DNA of 64,000 nucleotides from Fulvivirga ulvae (GTDB lineage: Bacteria > Bacteroidota > Bacteroidia > Cytophagales > Cyclobacteriaceae): assembly GCF_021389975.1 (NCBI RefSeq), contig NZ_CP089981.1:2939501-3003500 (forward strand). Reading direction: 5' to 3'. The translations under genes and the position numbers were made by a program. This document shows, one piece after another, positions 9,073 through 17,892 of this stretch. The first letter of the stretch is position 1, and every line of letters starts with the position of its first letter. The notes beneath the pieces are model-generated. The model saw only the letters and a list, made by a program, of their open reading frames with translations, did not search any database and had not been told where the DNA came from.

Positions 9073-10872
9073 ATGAAATTTAGATATTTAATATTGGCCA
9101 TGGCAGCTCTGATAACCGCTTCATGCGATGATTATCTGGAGCCGCAATCGTTGTCAACCTTTGATAGTGAGTATGTGTTTTCAAATGCGGAAGACGCCCG
9201 TAGAGGAGTAAATGCCATTTACGTCCACTTTAGCCATGATGGTTTCAGGTCGCGATTGTCTAATAATATGACAGGCAACACTGACATTGAACATAGCAGT
9301 GGTTGGGGCAGTGACGGTGCCCGTTATCAGATATGGGACCTCAATGCCCAGGAAAACAATGGAGACCTTGATTATGTATGGGATATCGGATATAAAGCTA
9401 TAAGAGATGCTAATATCGCTATTGAAGGTATTCTGGCTAGCGAAGCATACAATTCGGATGATAAGGTGCTTGCTGCTGATATGGGTCATCTGTTAGGAGA
9501 AGCATATACACTGCGTGCTTATTGGTATAGCATACTTACGTTCTATTTTGGAGACGTACCGTTTATTACCCAAGCTCCTAAAATTGGGGTAGACTTCAAC
9601 CTGCCTAAAGAAGATCGCAACGTGATATTGTCTTCCGTGATCCATGATATGATTGAAGCCGAAGAGGGGATGTATTGGGCCGATGAAGCACCTTTTGGTA
9701 TTGAGCAGGTAAATCGTGAGTATACACTGGGCATGATCGCCCGCCTTTCATTACAAAGAGGTGGCTGGTTTTTGAAACCTGATATGACTATGGACAGGGC
9801 TTCGGATTACCTGGCCTATTACGACACGGCACGTCAATATACCGGCAAGCTGATACAACTAAAAGACCGTGAATTGCCTCAGGACTATCGGCAGGTATTT
9901 CTAAACCAGTCAAAATTTATTAATCCTGTTAACGCAGATGTACTTTTTGAAGTCCCCTTTGCCATTGGTGAGGGAGACGTGGGTTGGAATATAGGTGTGG
10001 GAGTTTATAGTGGCCCCTATGGATCAGGAAATAATTATATGAAAATACCACTCACATACTTCTACTCTTTTGACAGGGCAGACCAAAGAAGGGATGTGAC
10101 ATGCGCACTATATGAATATCCGAATGAGACTCCGACGAAGGAAGATTTGGAGCCGCAGGAGCTGATAGATTTAAATAATAAAGGAATTTCTCAAGGCAAA
10201 TGGAGTCGCACTTATTTGGAAAAAGCTCCCGGAAGTAATACATCAAAAGGCACCGGTATAAACTGGCCTATGCTGAGATATGCAGATGTACTTCTTATGT
10301 ATGCAGAAGCTGAAAACGAACTCAACGGCCCTACAGGGCAGGCTCAGGAAATGTTGCGCCGGGTAAGACAAAGAGCTTTTCCGGACTCTGTATGGGCAGA
10401 GAAAGTCGATACTTACATCAATACCGCTTCGGCCAGTAAAGAGTCTTTTTTCGAGGCCATTGTGGATGAAAGAGCCTGGGAGTTTGGAGGTGAGATGATT
10501 AGAAAATATGAGCTTATTCGCTGGAACATTTATTCAGAGAAAGTACAGGAAACAGTTGCCGGCCTTAAAAAAATGGCTGACGAAGCAGGTAGTGGTGATA
10601 TGCCACAATATTTGTATGTAAGAAATGAGCCGGATGGAACATTGGTCATATACGATCTTTATTCTAACGTGGCCCCTCCGGATCCTGATAATTGGAGGCA
10701 AAGAGATTGGGTTGAGGCCCTGATTGATTTGAACCAGCCTGATAGTTATCAGCAGTGGATTACTAAAGACTGGGCAAGGTATACGCACCCTGTTAGATAT
10801 ATTTTTCCGATACCGACCATTGGCATAGACAATAGCCAGGGCGTATTGCAAAATGACGGCTATGGCTTCTAA
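9073..10872 (+). CDS. SusD/RagB-family glycan-binding lipoprotein
   Basis: A 599-residue surface lipoprotein with lipobox ITASC (Cys about residue 18) followed by DDYLEPQS, a very common SusD start. It contains the TPR-like helical pattern of SusD (GEAYTLRAYWYSILTFYFGDVPFI near 140-165) and the conserved late segment WPMLRYADVLLMYAEAENEL. The end, HPVRYIFPIPTIGIDNSQGVLQNDGY, is the usual family C-terminus. It binds glycan at the cell surface and caps the SusC barrel. It is 23 bases after susC and certainly in the same operon. Confidence 0.96.
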   Translation: MKFRYLILAMAALITASCDDYLEPQSLSTFDSEYVFSNAEDARRGVNAIYVHFSHDGFRSRLSNNMTGNTDIEHSSGWGSDGARYQIWDLNAQENNGDLDYVWDIGYKAIRDANIAIEGILASEAYNSDDKVLAADMGHLLGEAYTLRAYWYSILTFYFGDVPFITQAPKIGVDFNLPKEDRNVILSSVIHDMIEAEEGMYWADEAPFGIEQVNREYTLGMIARLSLQRGGWFLKPDMTMDRASDYLAYYDTARQYTGKLIQLKDRELPQDYRQVFLNQSKFINPVNADVLFEVPFAIGEGDVGWNIGVGVYSGPYGSGNNYMKIPLTYFYSFDRADQRRDVTCALYEYPNETPTKEDLEPQELIDLNNKGISQGKWSRTYLEKAPGSNTSKGTGINWPMLRYADVLLMYAEAENELNGPTGQAQEMLRRVRQRAFPDSVWAEKVDTYINTASASKESFFEAIVDERAWEFGGEMIRKYELIRWNIYSEKVQETVAGLKKMADEAGSGDMPQYLYVRNEPDGTLVIYDLYSNVAPPDPDNWRQRDWVEALIDLNQPDSYQQWITKDWARYTHPVRYIFPIPTIGIDNSQGVLQNDGYGF

Positions 10873-10894
10873 TAAGAACTTAAAATATTATACA

Positions 10895-12535
10895 ATGAAA
10901 AATATCAAATCAAATATTTATAAAGCATCAGGTATCCTCCTGTTGGGCATGCTGGCTATGTTCGCCTGCAATGATGATGAGGAGGTATTTGAAAAAACCA
11001 GGTTATTCAGGCCCGTTTTAAATGAGAAGCTCTATGCGGAAGGCAATACGATCATTGCTGATATAGGTAACTTAAAGGAGGCAATATCTTATACCATTGA
11101 AGTTAGCCGTGATACCTTTAAAACCATAGATTATACATTTGATGCTGATACCAGCTATGTAGAGATCAATGAGACAACAGTAGGTGAAGAGCTGCTTTGG
11201 TTTACCATCTATCAGGTCCGTGCAACAGCTCATGCAGCAGACCCGCAGTATGATAGCAAGTCATCTGATCTGGGGGCAGTAAGAACACAAAAATATCCTT
11301 CAAATCAAGGGGCACCAAACCTTCAGTTTGATGTCACCGACACCAGGGCCAGAGTGTTCTGGTCCACTTCAGGAGATTTAATCGATAGAGTGAGAGTATA
11401 TGCTATCAATGACCTCAGGCTGGAAACTCCATTATTTGATATTGAACTAACTCAGGAACAAATAGACGATAATGAGGCGATTGTTAATAATTTGACACCT
11501 GTTACTACATATCAAATTGCCATTTATTCAGGGGAGACTTTACGGGGATGGGAAGTATATACTACCAAACCAGCTTTGGAATTCGGCGACCGCCCTGTCT
11601 ATGACCTTTCAGGGATTGAAAGCGAGGATATTCTGGCCGATACACTTGGCGATATTGAGGATGGTGCAGTAGTGATAGTGGAGCCAGGTAGGGTTTATCA
11701 GGCCAATGGATATGCCTTTAATAGTTCTGTATTGATCATAAGCGGTTATGGTTTTACTCCTGCTTTACCACTCATCAATACGTCTAGTGGTAATTATGAT
11801 ATAACGGACGGAGCAACAATAGATTCTTTGGTATTTAAAAATGTGGCCATTCATGGAGATTTTTCTGGTGGCTATGTTTTTAATATTTCTGTATCAGGCT
11901 CTATTGGCGAAATTAAGTTTGAAGGTTGCGAAATTCACTCCCACAGAGGTATCACAAGAATCAAAGGAGGTATTGGTACTGTTGACAAATATTCAATAGT
12001 GAATTCTGTAGCTGATAGCATTAATGGATATGCTGCATTTTATGTAGACACCGATGGCTGGACGGCTGGAGATGTTCTACTTGAAAACTCAACATTCTCC
12101 AAATTTCAATACTTCCTGGCAAGCAGAACAAATACTGGTTCTATAACTATTGAGAGCTGTACCATAGACCAGGCTCCTGAAGCAGGTCGCCAAATGTTCA
12201 GATGGCGAGGAGGTGATGGCAAGAATAATGTGACTGGGGGCATAAAAATTCATAATACCATTTGGGGGCCTGGCTGGGATATGAGTGGGGCTGAAGTTTA
12301 TTCTGTAAAAGGTGTTGAAGGTCTTGGCTCCACTACTTTCGATATCATCAACACATGGAGTCCTTCTGATTTCTCCTTTTCCGGAAATGACATTGCAGGC
12401 TTCCCATCATTCATTTACAGTGGCACTGCGGATGACCTTTGGGTAGATAGAGAAAATATGGATTACAACATTAAAGACAAAGGCTTCTCTGCTGCAAATA
12501 GCGCAGGAGACCCCAGATGGAGGTCCGGACTATAG
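10895..12535 (+). CDS. SusE-position surface lipoprotein with Fn3 and DUF4957/DUF5123-like beta-helix
   Basis: About 546 residues. The ATG at 10895 is preferred over one at 10853 because it gives a standard lipoprotein signal (MKNIKSNIYKASGILLLG, lipobox MFAC) and avoids overlap with susD. Next is a fibronectin-III-like region (about 30-225) ending TTYQIAIYSGETLRGWEVYT. A right-handed beta-helix-like half follows, with repeated SVLIISGYGF, FKNVAIHGDF and ENSTFSKFQ turns. This arrangement (DUF4957 followed by DUF5123) is commonly found beside SusCD in pectin loci. The likely role is binding pectin at the cell surface. No catalytic motif is visible. Confidence 0.7.
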   Translation: MKNIKSNIYKASGILLLGMLAMFACNDDEEVFEKTRLFRPVLNEKLYAEGNTIIADIGNLKEAISYTIEVSRDTFKTIDYTFDADTSYVEINETTVGEELLWFTIYQVRATAHAADPQYDSKSSDLGAVRTQKYPSNQGAPNLQFDVTDTRARVFWSTSGDLIDRVRVYAINDLRLETPLFDIELTQEQIDDNEAIVNNLTPVTTYQIAIYSGETLRGWEVYTTKPALEFGDRPVYDLSGIESEDILADTLGDIEDGAVVIVEPGRVYQANGYAFNSSVLIISGYGFTPALPLINTSSGNYDITDGATIDSLVFKNVAIHGDFSGGYVFNISVSGSIGEIKFEGCEIHSHRGITRIKGGIGTVDKYSIVNSVADSINGYAAFYVDTDGWTAGDVLLENSTFSKFQYFLASRTNTGSITIESCTIDQAPEAGRQMFRWRGGDGKNNVTGGIKIHNTIWGPGWDMSGAEVYSVKGVEGLGSTTFDIINTWSPSDFSFSGNDIAGFPSFIYSGTADDLWVDRENMDYNIKDKGFSAANSAGDPRWRSGL

Positions 12536-12557
12536 TTAGGTTTCTTCATATTGTACG

Positions 12558-12585
12558 AGATGCGGTCATTAGCATGACCGCATCT
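12558..12585 (+). terminator. hairpin between susCDE-like genes and enzyme genes
   Basis: A perfect 12-base-pair stem (AGATGCGGTCAT pairing with ATGACCGCATCT) with a 4-base loop, followed by TAAATTTT. It sits 23 bases after the SusE-position gene. As the enzyme genes continue on the same strand, it could act as a partial terminator or an mRNA 3'-end stabiliser that sets higher expression of susCD. Confidence 0.6.
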
Positions 12586-12642
12586 TAAATTTTGTCAGGA
12601 AGGCTCTTCATTAGTTAGATCATTTAAATCATTTTACATTCC

Positions 12643-14175
12643 ATGAGATCGTTCAATAAACTATGTTTAATTTTCGCCCTATCCTTTTTCATTTTTCTGG
12701 TCAATTGTGGAGGTGACGACTCTGACCCCGGGCCAGGTTCCGGTTCGGATACCACTTCGGTAACTGATCCTGATCCCGATCCTGATACAACCACTCAGCA
12801 GCAGGATTCGCTTCCTGTAAATGAGGTGGCCTATGCGTTTGAAGGCGCTGAAGGTTTTGGAAGAAATACCACTGGAGGCCGTGGAGGCAAAGTGATCTAT
12901 GTGACTAACCTCAATGATTCCGGCACGGGTAGCCTGAGAGCAGCCATCCAAACCAGTGGTTCGCGGTACATTCTTTTCAAAGTGTCCGGTATCATCGCTC
13001 TGAACTCAGAGCTAAAGATACAAAATGGCGATGTAACCATAGCAGGGCAAACCGCACCCGGAGATGGCATTACCCTTAAAAACTATCCCGTAACAATTGC
13101 CGCCGATAATGTAATCATCCGGTTTGTACGGTTCAGAATGGGTGATGAAGCCCAGGCCGAAGGAGATGCCCTGGGAGGTCGCTTCCATAAAAATATTATT
13201 ATAGATCATTGCTCTATGAGCTGGTCAACGGATGAGTGTGTGTCGTTTTATGCCAATGAGAATACTACCGTACAGTGGTGCGTAATCGGCGAAAGCCTGA
13301 GAAATTCAGTTCATGATAAAGGAGCCCATGGCTATGGGGGTATATGGGGAGGCAGGTATGCTTCGTTCCATCATAACCTGCTGGCCCATCATGATAGCAG
13401 GAACCCAAGACTTGGGGAGGCGGCCGGCGATGCATTCGCGCTCACCGATCTTGTAGATTTGAGAAACAATGTCATCTACAACTGGGGTGGTAACAGCACC
13501 TACGGAGGTGAAGCCATGAATGTAAATATTGTTAACTGCTACTACAAAGCCGGTCCGGCCACCCCGGGTTCTAAAAATGACAGGATTGTTTCTATCGACA
13601 AGAATAAGGTGGAAGGTACCGACGTATACGATATCTGGGGCAAATTTTTCATAGATGGAAACTATATACATGGAAGCACACAGGCTACAAATGATAACTG
13701 GACGCATGGCGTGTATGCTCACTTTCATGGCAGCTATGGTACCGTTTCAGAAGAGGATAAAACAAACATGCGCCTGAGTGCACCACTTGATATCCAGAAT
13801 AATGTAAACACCCATACTGCAGAGGTAGCATATGAAAAAGTACTAGGTTTCGGCGGGGCCTCGCTGGTAAGGGATGCAGTGGATGAACATATCATTAACG
13901 ACGTTAAAAACGGAAACTACACTTACGAAGGTTCTAATGGTAGCACCAACGGCATTATTGATACACAAAGTGATGTAGGCGGGTGGCCTGTTTTAAATTC
14001 TGAAGATTCTCCCATAGATACTTCCGGAGATGGAATGCCTGATACATGGAAAACACAAATGGGGCTTAACCCTGCTGAATTTGAAGCCAATGACCATGAC
14101 CTCAGCACCGGTTACGAAAATATTGAGGTTTATCTGAACAGTTTGGTATCTGCAATAACCAGCGGACAAAAATGA
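12643..14175 (+). CDS. PL1-family pectate lyase, lipoprotein
   Basis: A 510-residue lyase. It has a lipoprotein signal (lipobox FLVNC, Cys 22) and a low-complexity Asp/Pro linker (about residues 23-56) that would hold it away from the membrane. The PL1 beta-helix starts at EGFGRNTTGGRGGK (about 71) and includes DHCSMSWSTDE (187-197) and SRNPRLGE (251-258), whose Arg is in the usual catalytic-arginine context. A C-terminal tail contains GDGMPDTWKTQMGLNP, frequent in Bacteroidota lyases. It cleaves polygalacturonate by beta-elimination, probably at the outer cell surface. It is paralogous to the next gene. Confidence 0.9.
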   Translation: MRSFNKLCLIFALSFFIFLVNCGGDDSDPGPGSGSDTTSVTDPDPDPDTTTQQQDSLPVNEVAYAFEGAEGFGRNTTGGRGGKVIYVTNLNDSGTGSLRAAIQTSGSRYILFKVSGIIALNSELKIQNGDVTIAGQTAPGDGITLKNYPVTIAADNVIIRFVRFRMGDEAQAEGDALGGRFHKNIIIDHCSMSWSTDECVSFYANENTTVQWCVIGESLRNSVHDKGAHGYGGIWGGRYASFHHNLLAHHDSRNPRLGEAAGDAFALTDLVDLRNNVIYNWGGNSTYGGEAMNVNIVNCYYKAGPATPGSKNDRIVSIDKNKVEGTDVYDIWGKFFIDGNYIHGSTQATNDNWTHGVYAHFHGSYGTVSEEDKTNMRLSAPLDIQNNVNTHTAEVAYEKVLGFGGASLVRDAVDEHIINDVKNGNYTYEGSNGSTNGIIDTQSDVGGWPVLNSEDSPIDTSGDGMPDTWKTQMGLNPAEFEANDHDLSTGYENIEVYLNSLVSAITSGQK

Positions 14176-14239
14176 TAAGCGTGTAAGCTGGTTTGACAAG
14201 AAGAGTAGTTAACGAAGTAATATTTAGAAGGTAGAGTAA

Positions 14240-15565
14240 ATGAACTGGAATAGATTAAAAATATTAACAACCGTTTTGTTTATCACGTCTCTTTTTTCTG
14301 CATCCGCAATAAATGCACAGCAATTGTCATTTCCCGGAGCAGAAGGTTTTGGGAAGTATGCAACCGGAGGTCGTGGAGGCAAGGTTTTGATTGTAACCAA
14401 CCTTAATGATGCCGGCCCCGGAAGCCTTAGAGAGGCTGTTGAATCAAAAGGCCCGCGTATCATTACCTTTGCTGTTTCCGGTAATATAGCCCTGGAATCA
14501 GACCTGCCTGTAGACAACGGCGACGTTACCATAGCCGGACAATCAGCACCGGGAGATGGTATATGCATCAAGAATTACCCCGTCAGGATCAGTGCCGATA
14601 ATGTGATCATCCGCTACATGCGGTTCCGGTTAGGGGATCAAAAGAAAGTTGAAGATGATGCCTTCAAAGGCAGAGGAAATAAAAATGTTATCATCGACCA
14701 TTGCTCAGTGAGCTGGTCGACCGATGAATGTGCCTCTTTTTATAGAAACTCCGAATTTACGTTACAGTGGTGCATAGTTTCGGAAAGCCTGAGTCAGTCG
14801 GTCCACAAAAAAGGTGCTCATGGGTATGGCGGAATTTGGGGTGGGGAAAAGACCACCTTCCATCATAACCTTATAGCACACCATAGCAGCCGTAATCCAA
14901 GGTTTAGCGGCTCATCTTCAACACCCAACAGCGCTGATGAACTTGTGGATTTCAGGAACAATGTAATTTATAACTGGGGTCATAATAGTGTTTATGGAGG
15001 CGAAAAAGGCAGGTATAATATGGTTAACAACTATTTCAAGCCCGGACCTGCCACTAAAAAGTCGGTTACCGCGAGGATAATAAACCCCAGCGAACCATAC
15101 GGGAAATTTTATGTGCATGGAAACTATATGGCAGGTAGTGAAGAAGTAACAGAAAACAACTGGGCGGGAGGAGTGCAATGCGAAAACCCGGAGAGTACCA
15201 AAGCAGAAGAGCCTTTCGAGGTCATTCCTTTAAATATGCAAACAGCCGAAGAAGCCTATGAGTCTGTTCTGGCAGGTGCAGGAGCAAGCCATTGCAGAGA
15301 TGCCGTGGATAAAAGAATCGTAGAAGAGGTGAAAAAAGGCAAGGCCAGCTTTAATAATGGTATTATTGATTCTCAAAAAGATGTAGGAGGCTGGCCTGAA
15401 CTCAAAACGAAAAAACCTCAGGAAGATAGCGATAAGGACGGGATGCCCGATAAATGGGAAGCGAAACATGGACTGAACCATACAAACGGTAACGATGCAG
15501 TTGAATACACCATTGACAATGAATACACCAATATAGAAGTTTATTTAAACCAACTAGTGAAGTGA
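14240..15565 (+). CDS. PL1-family pectate lyase, secreted or periplasmic
   Basis: A 441-residue lyase related to the preceding one throughout the catalytic domain. It has an ordinary signal peptide (cleavage likely after ASAINA, residue 26) rather than a lipobox, so it probably acts in the periplasm or is secreted. Motifs include AEGFGKYATGGRGGK (about 34-48), DHCSVSWSTDE (153-163) and SRNPRF (217-222). The C-terminus has DKDGMPDKWEAKHGLN. The pair suggests one surface-anchored and one soluble enzyme acting on long and short galacturonans. It overlaps or abuts the next gene. Confidence 0.9.
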   Translation: MNWNRLKILTTVLFITSLFSASAINAQQLSFPGAEGFGKYATGGRGGKVLIVTNLNDAGPGSLREAVESKGPRIITFAVSGNIALESDLPVDNGDVTIAGQSAPGDGICIKNYPVRISADNVIIRYMRFRLGDQKKVEDDAFKGRGNKNVIIDHCSVSWSTDECASFYRNSEFTLQWCIVSESLSQSVHKKGAHGYGGIWGGEKTTFHHNLIAHHSSRNPRFSGSSSTPNSADELVDFRNNVIYNWGHNSVYGGEKGRYNMVNNYFKPGPATKKSVTARIINPSEPYGKFYVHGNYMAGSEEVTENNWAGGVQCENPESTKAEEPFEVIPLNMQTAEEAYESVLAGAGASHCRDAVDKRIVEEVKKGKASFNNGIIDSQKDVGGWPELKTKKPQEDSDKDGMPDKWEAKHGLNHTNGNDAVEYTIDNEYTNIEVYLNQLVK

Positions 15566-15597
15566 TAGAAATATCAAAAACCAGAACAACTCAAAAT

Positions 15598-16914
15598 ATG
15601 CAGACAGGAAGCAATGTATTCCCGCAACCGGGGAAGTTTAGATTAATTCGAGAAGCAAAGAGATTTGGAGCTATGTCCGTCATTATGCTGTCAGGGGTGC
15701 TTCTGACAGGATGCTCAGGTAAGGGAGGCGATAAGGATAAAGAAGAGGTGAAAGCGGAGGTGCCGGCAACTACGGTAAGTGCAAAAGCAAGCGGCAAGGA
15801 GATGGCTGTAAAAATGGCCGATTCGGAAATGAAAAGAACGCCTGATGCTCAGTACCTGGATTTCAGGCCAAAGCCTAAATGGGAGTATACCAATGGGCTG
15901 GTTTGCACCTCTTTTTTGAAACTGTGGAAAGCTACAGGAGATAAAAAATATTATAACTACGCCGTGGCCTATGCAGACTCCATGATCAACGCCAAAGGTG
16001 AGATAAAAACCTACAAACAAACCGATTACAACATCGACAGGGTAAATCCGGGCAAATTTCTGATCGACCTGTATAAAGAAACCGGTAAAGAGAACTATAA
16101 AATAGCGATCCATACTTTGAGGGATCAGATGAAAGAGCACCCGCGTACCAGCGAAGGAGGTTTTTGGCACAAGAAGAGGTATCCACATCAAATGTGGCTG
16201 GATGGCATCTACATGGGTTCACCATTCCTGGCAAAATATGCTGCGGATTTTAATGAACCCGCACTTTTCGACGATGTTGCCAATCAGATCTACCTGATCG
16301 ATAAATACGCCTACGATCCTGAAACCGGACTTTACTATCATGGGTGGGATGAAAGCAGGGAGCAAGAGTGGGCTAATAAGGAAACCGGGCTTTCCCCGAA
16401 CTTCTGGGGGCGCGGTATGGGCTGGTTCGCCATGGCTCTGGTTGATGTGCTCGATTATATGCCTGAAGACCACCCCAAGCGGCAAATGATTGTTGACATT
16501 GCCAACAAAATGGCTGCCGGACTGGTAAAGTATCAGGATACTACGGGGCTATGGTATCAGGTAGTGAATATGGGTGAAAAAGAGGGGAACTACCTCGAAG
16601 CATCTGCTTCATCTATGTTTGCTTACTTTTTGCTAAAAGGCGTTGAAAATGGCTATCTCGACCAAAAGTTTGAAAAAAATGGTATTGAGGCTTACGAGGG
16701 GCTGCTTAAAAATCTTATAAAAACTGAAGATGATGGCTCCGTAAGCATTACCCAGGTATGTGCAGTTGCAGGTTTGGGAGGCGATCCTTACAGAAGTGGC
16801 ACTTACGAGTACTACATCAATGAAGAAAAAAGGGACAATGATCCCAAAGCCATTGGCCCGTTTATTATGGCCTCGCTGGAGTATGATAAGGTTATAAACA
16901 GCCAGAGCGAATGA
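15598..16914 (+). CDS. GH105-family unsaturated rhamnogalacturonyl hydrolase
   Basis: About 438 residues from an ATG at 15598. An in-frame GTG at 15562 overlaps the previous stop and a shorter ATG lies at 15673. The N-terminus carries a lipobox, LLTGC. The remainder follows the GH105/GH88 alpha-alpha barrel: AYADSMI, YNIDRVNPGKFLIDLY, MWLDGIYMGSPFLAKYA (with the catalytic-type Asp), HGWDESREQEWANKETGLSP, WGRGMGWFAMALVDVLDYMP and SSMFAYFLLKG. These enzymes hydrate and release the unsaturated uronic acid left at the non-reducing end after lyase cleavage, which fits the two PL1 enzymes upstream. Its stop overlaps the start of the next gene by four bases, so translation is likely coupled. Confidence 0.87.
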   Translation: MQTGSNVFPQPGKFRLIREAKRFGAMSVIMLSGVLLTGCSGKGGDKDKEEVKAEVPATTVSAKASGKEMAVKMADSEMKRTPDAQYLDFRPKPKWEYTNGLVCTSFLKLWKATGDKKYYNYAVAYADSMINAKGEIKTYKQTDYNIDRVNPGKFLIDLYKETGKENYKIAIHTLRDQMKEHPRTSEGGFWHKKRYPHQMWLDGIYMGSPFLAKYAADFNEPALFDDVANQIYLIDKYAYDPETGLYYHGWDESREQEWANKETGLSPNFWGRGMGWFAMALVDVLDYMPEDHPKRQMIVDIANKMAAGLVKYQDTTGLWYQVVNMGEKEGNYLEASASSMFAYFLLKGVENGYLDQKFEKNGIEAYEGLLKNLIKTEDDGSVSITQVCAVAGLGGDPYRSGTYEYYINEEKRDNDPKAIGPFIMASLEYDKVINSQSE

Positions 16915-17885
16915 AGTTGATCCTGAGCAGTTTATTTTTATTTATTTCTGCGTCCTTATTCGGGGCAGAATACGATTTTGTAGTATCCGGTGACGGAAGC
17001 GGGGATTTCAAAACCATACAGGAAGCCATCAATGCAGTGCCTGACCTGAGAAAGAATGAAACCCGCATTTTTATTAAAAATGGTCGATATAAGGAGAAAC
17101 TAATTCTTCCCGCCTCCAAAACCAATGTTACTTTCATTGGCGAGGATGTGAGCAAGACGATCATTACCTATGACGATTACGCTTCCAGGATTAACAGGTT
17201 TGGAGAAGAGATCGGTACCTCAGGGTCATCGGGTTTCTTTGTTTTTGGAGAAGGCTTTACAGCTCGAAACATCACCTTCGAAAATTCCTCAGGCCCTGTA
17301 GGACAAGCCGTAGCGGTGCGCATCGATGGAGACAAAGTGATATTCGAAAATTGCCGTTTCCTTGGTTTTCAGGATACACTTTATCCACATGGCAAGGATA
17401 GCAGGCAGTATTACAAAAACTGCTATATAGAAGGTACAACCGATTTTATTTTCGGATGGTCAACTGCCGTTTTTGAAAACTGCGAGATCTTTTCAAAAAA
17501 AGGAGGGAGCTACATTACGGCGGCATCTACAGAGCAAACTTCGGATTATGGCTTTGTATTTATTAACTGCCAATTAACAGGAGATGCTCCTGAGAAAAGT
17601 GTATACCTCGGAAGACCCTGGAGACCTTATGCCCAAACCGTATTCATCAATTGCGAAATGGACAGGCACATCAAGCCTGAAGGATGGCACAACTGGAACA
17701 AACCGGAGGCAGAAAATACGACCTTCTACGCCGAGTATAATTCATCCGGGCCCGGGGCGGCAAAAGGCGCCCGTGTGGAATGGTCTCACCAACTGGCTGA
17801 AGATGATCTTGAGAAATTTACTTTAGAAATGATATTTAAAGATTGGAACCCCAACCAAAAACTTAATGACAATGTGGAGAACTGA
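16911..17885 (+). CDS. CE8-family pectin methylesterase
   Basis: A 324-residue secreted protein with a short signal peptide (residues 1-18). All family marks are present: GDFKTIQEAINAVP, GQAVAVRIDGD (131-141), GFQDTLY with Asp 155, GTTDFIFG with Asp 178 and LGRPW with Arg 235. These correspond to the two catalytic aspartates and the substrate-binding arginine. It removes methyl groups from homogalacturonan, making it open to the pectate lyases and the GH28 enzyme. Its ATG overlaps the previous stop (ATGA). Confidence 0.93.
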   Translation: MKLILSSLFLFISASLFGAEYDFVVSGDGSGDFKTIQEAINAVPDLRKNETRIFIKNGRYKEKLILPASKTNVTFIGEDVSKTIITYDDYASRINRFGEEIGTSGSSGFFVFGEGFTARNITFENSSGPVGQAVAVRIDGDKVIFENCRFLGFQDTLYPHGKDSRQYYKNCYIEGTTDFIFGWSTAVFENCEIFSKKGGSYITAASTEQTSDYGFVFINCQLTGDAPEKSVYLGRPWRPYAQTVFINCEMDRHIKPEGWHNWNKPEAENTTFYAEYNSSGPGAAKGARVEWSHQLAEDDLEKFTLEMIFKDWNPNQKLNDNVEN

Positions 17886-17892
17886 AGTGCAT

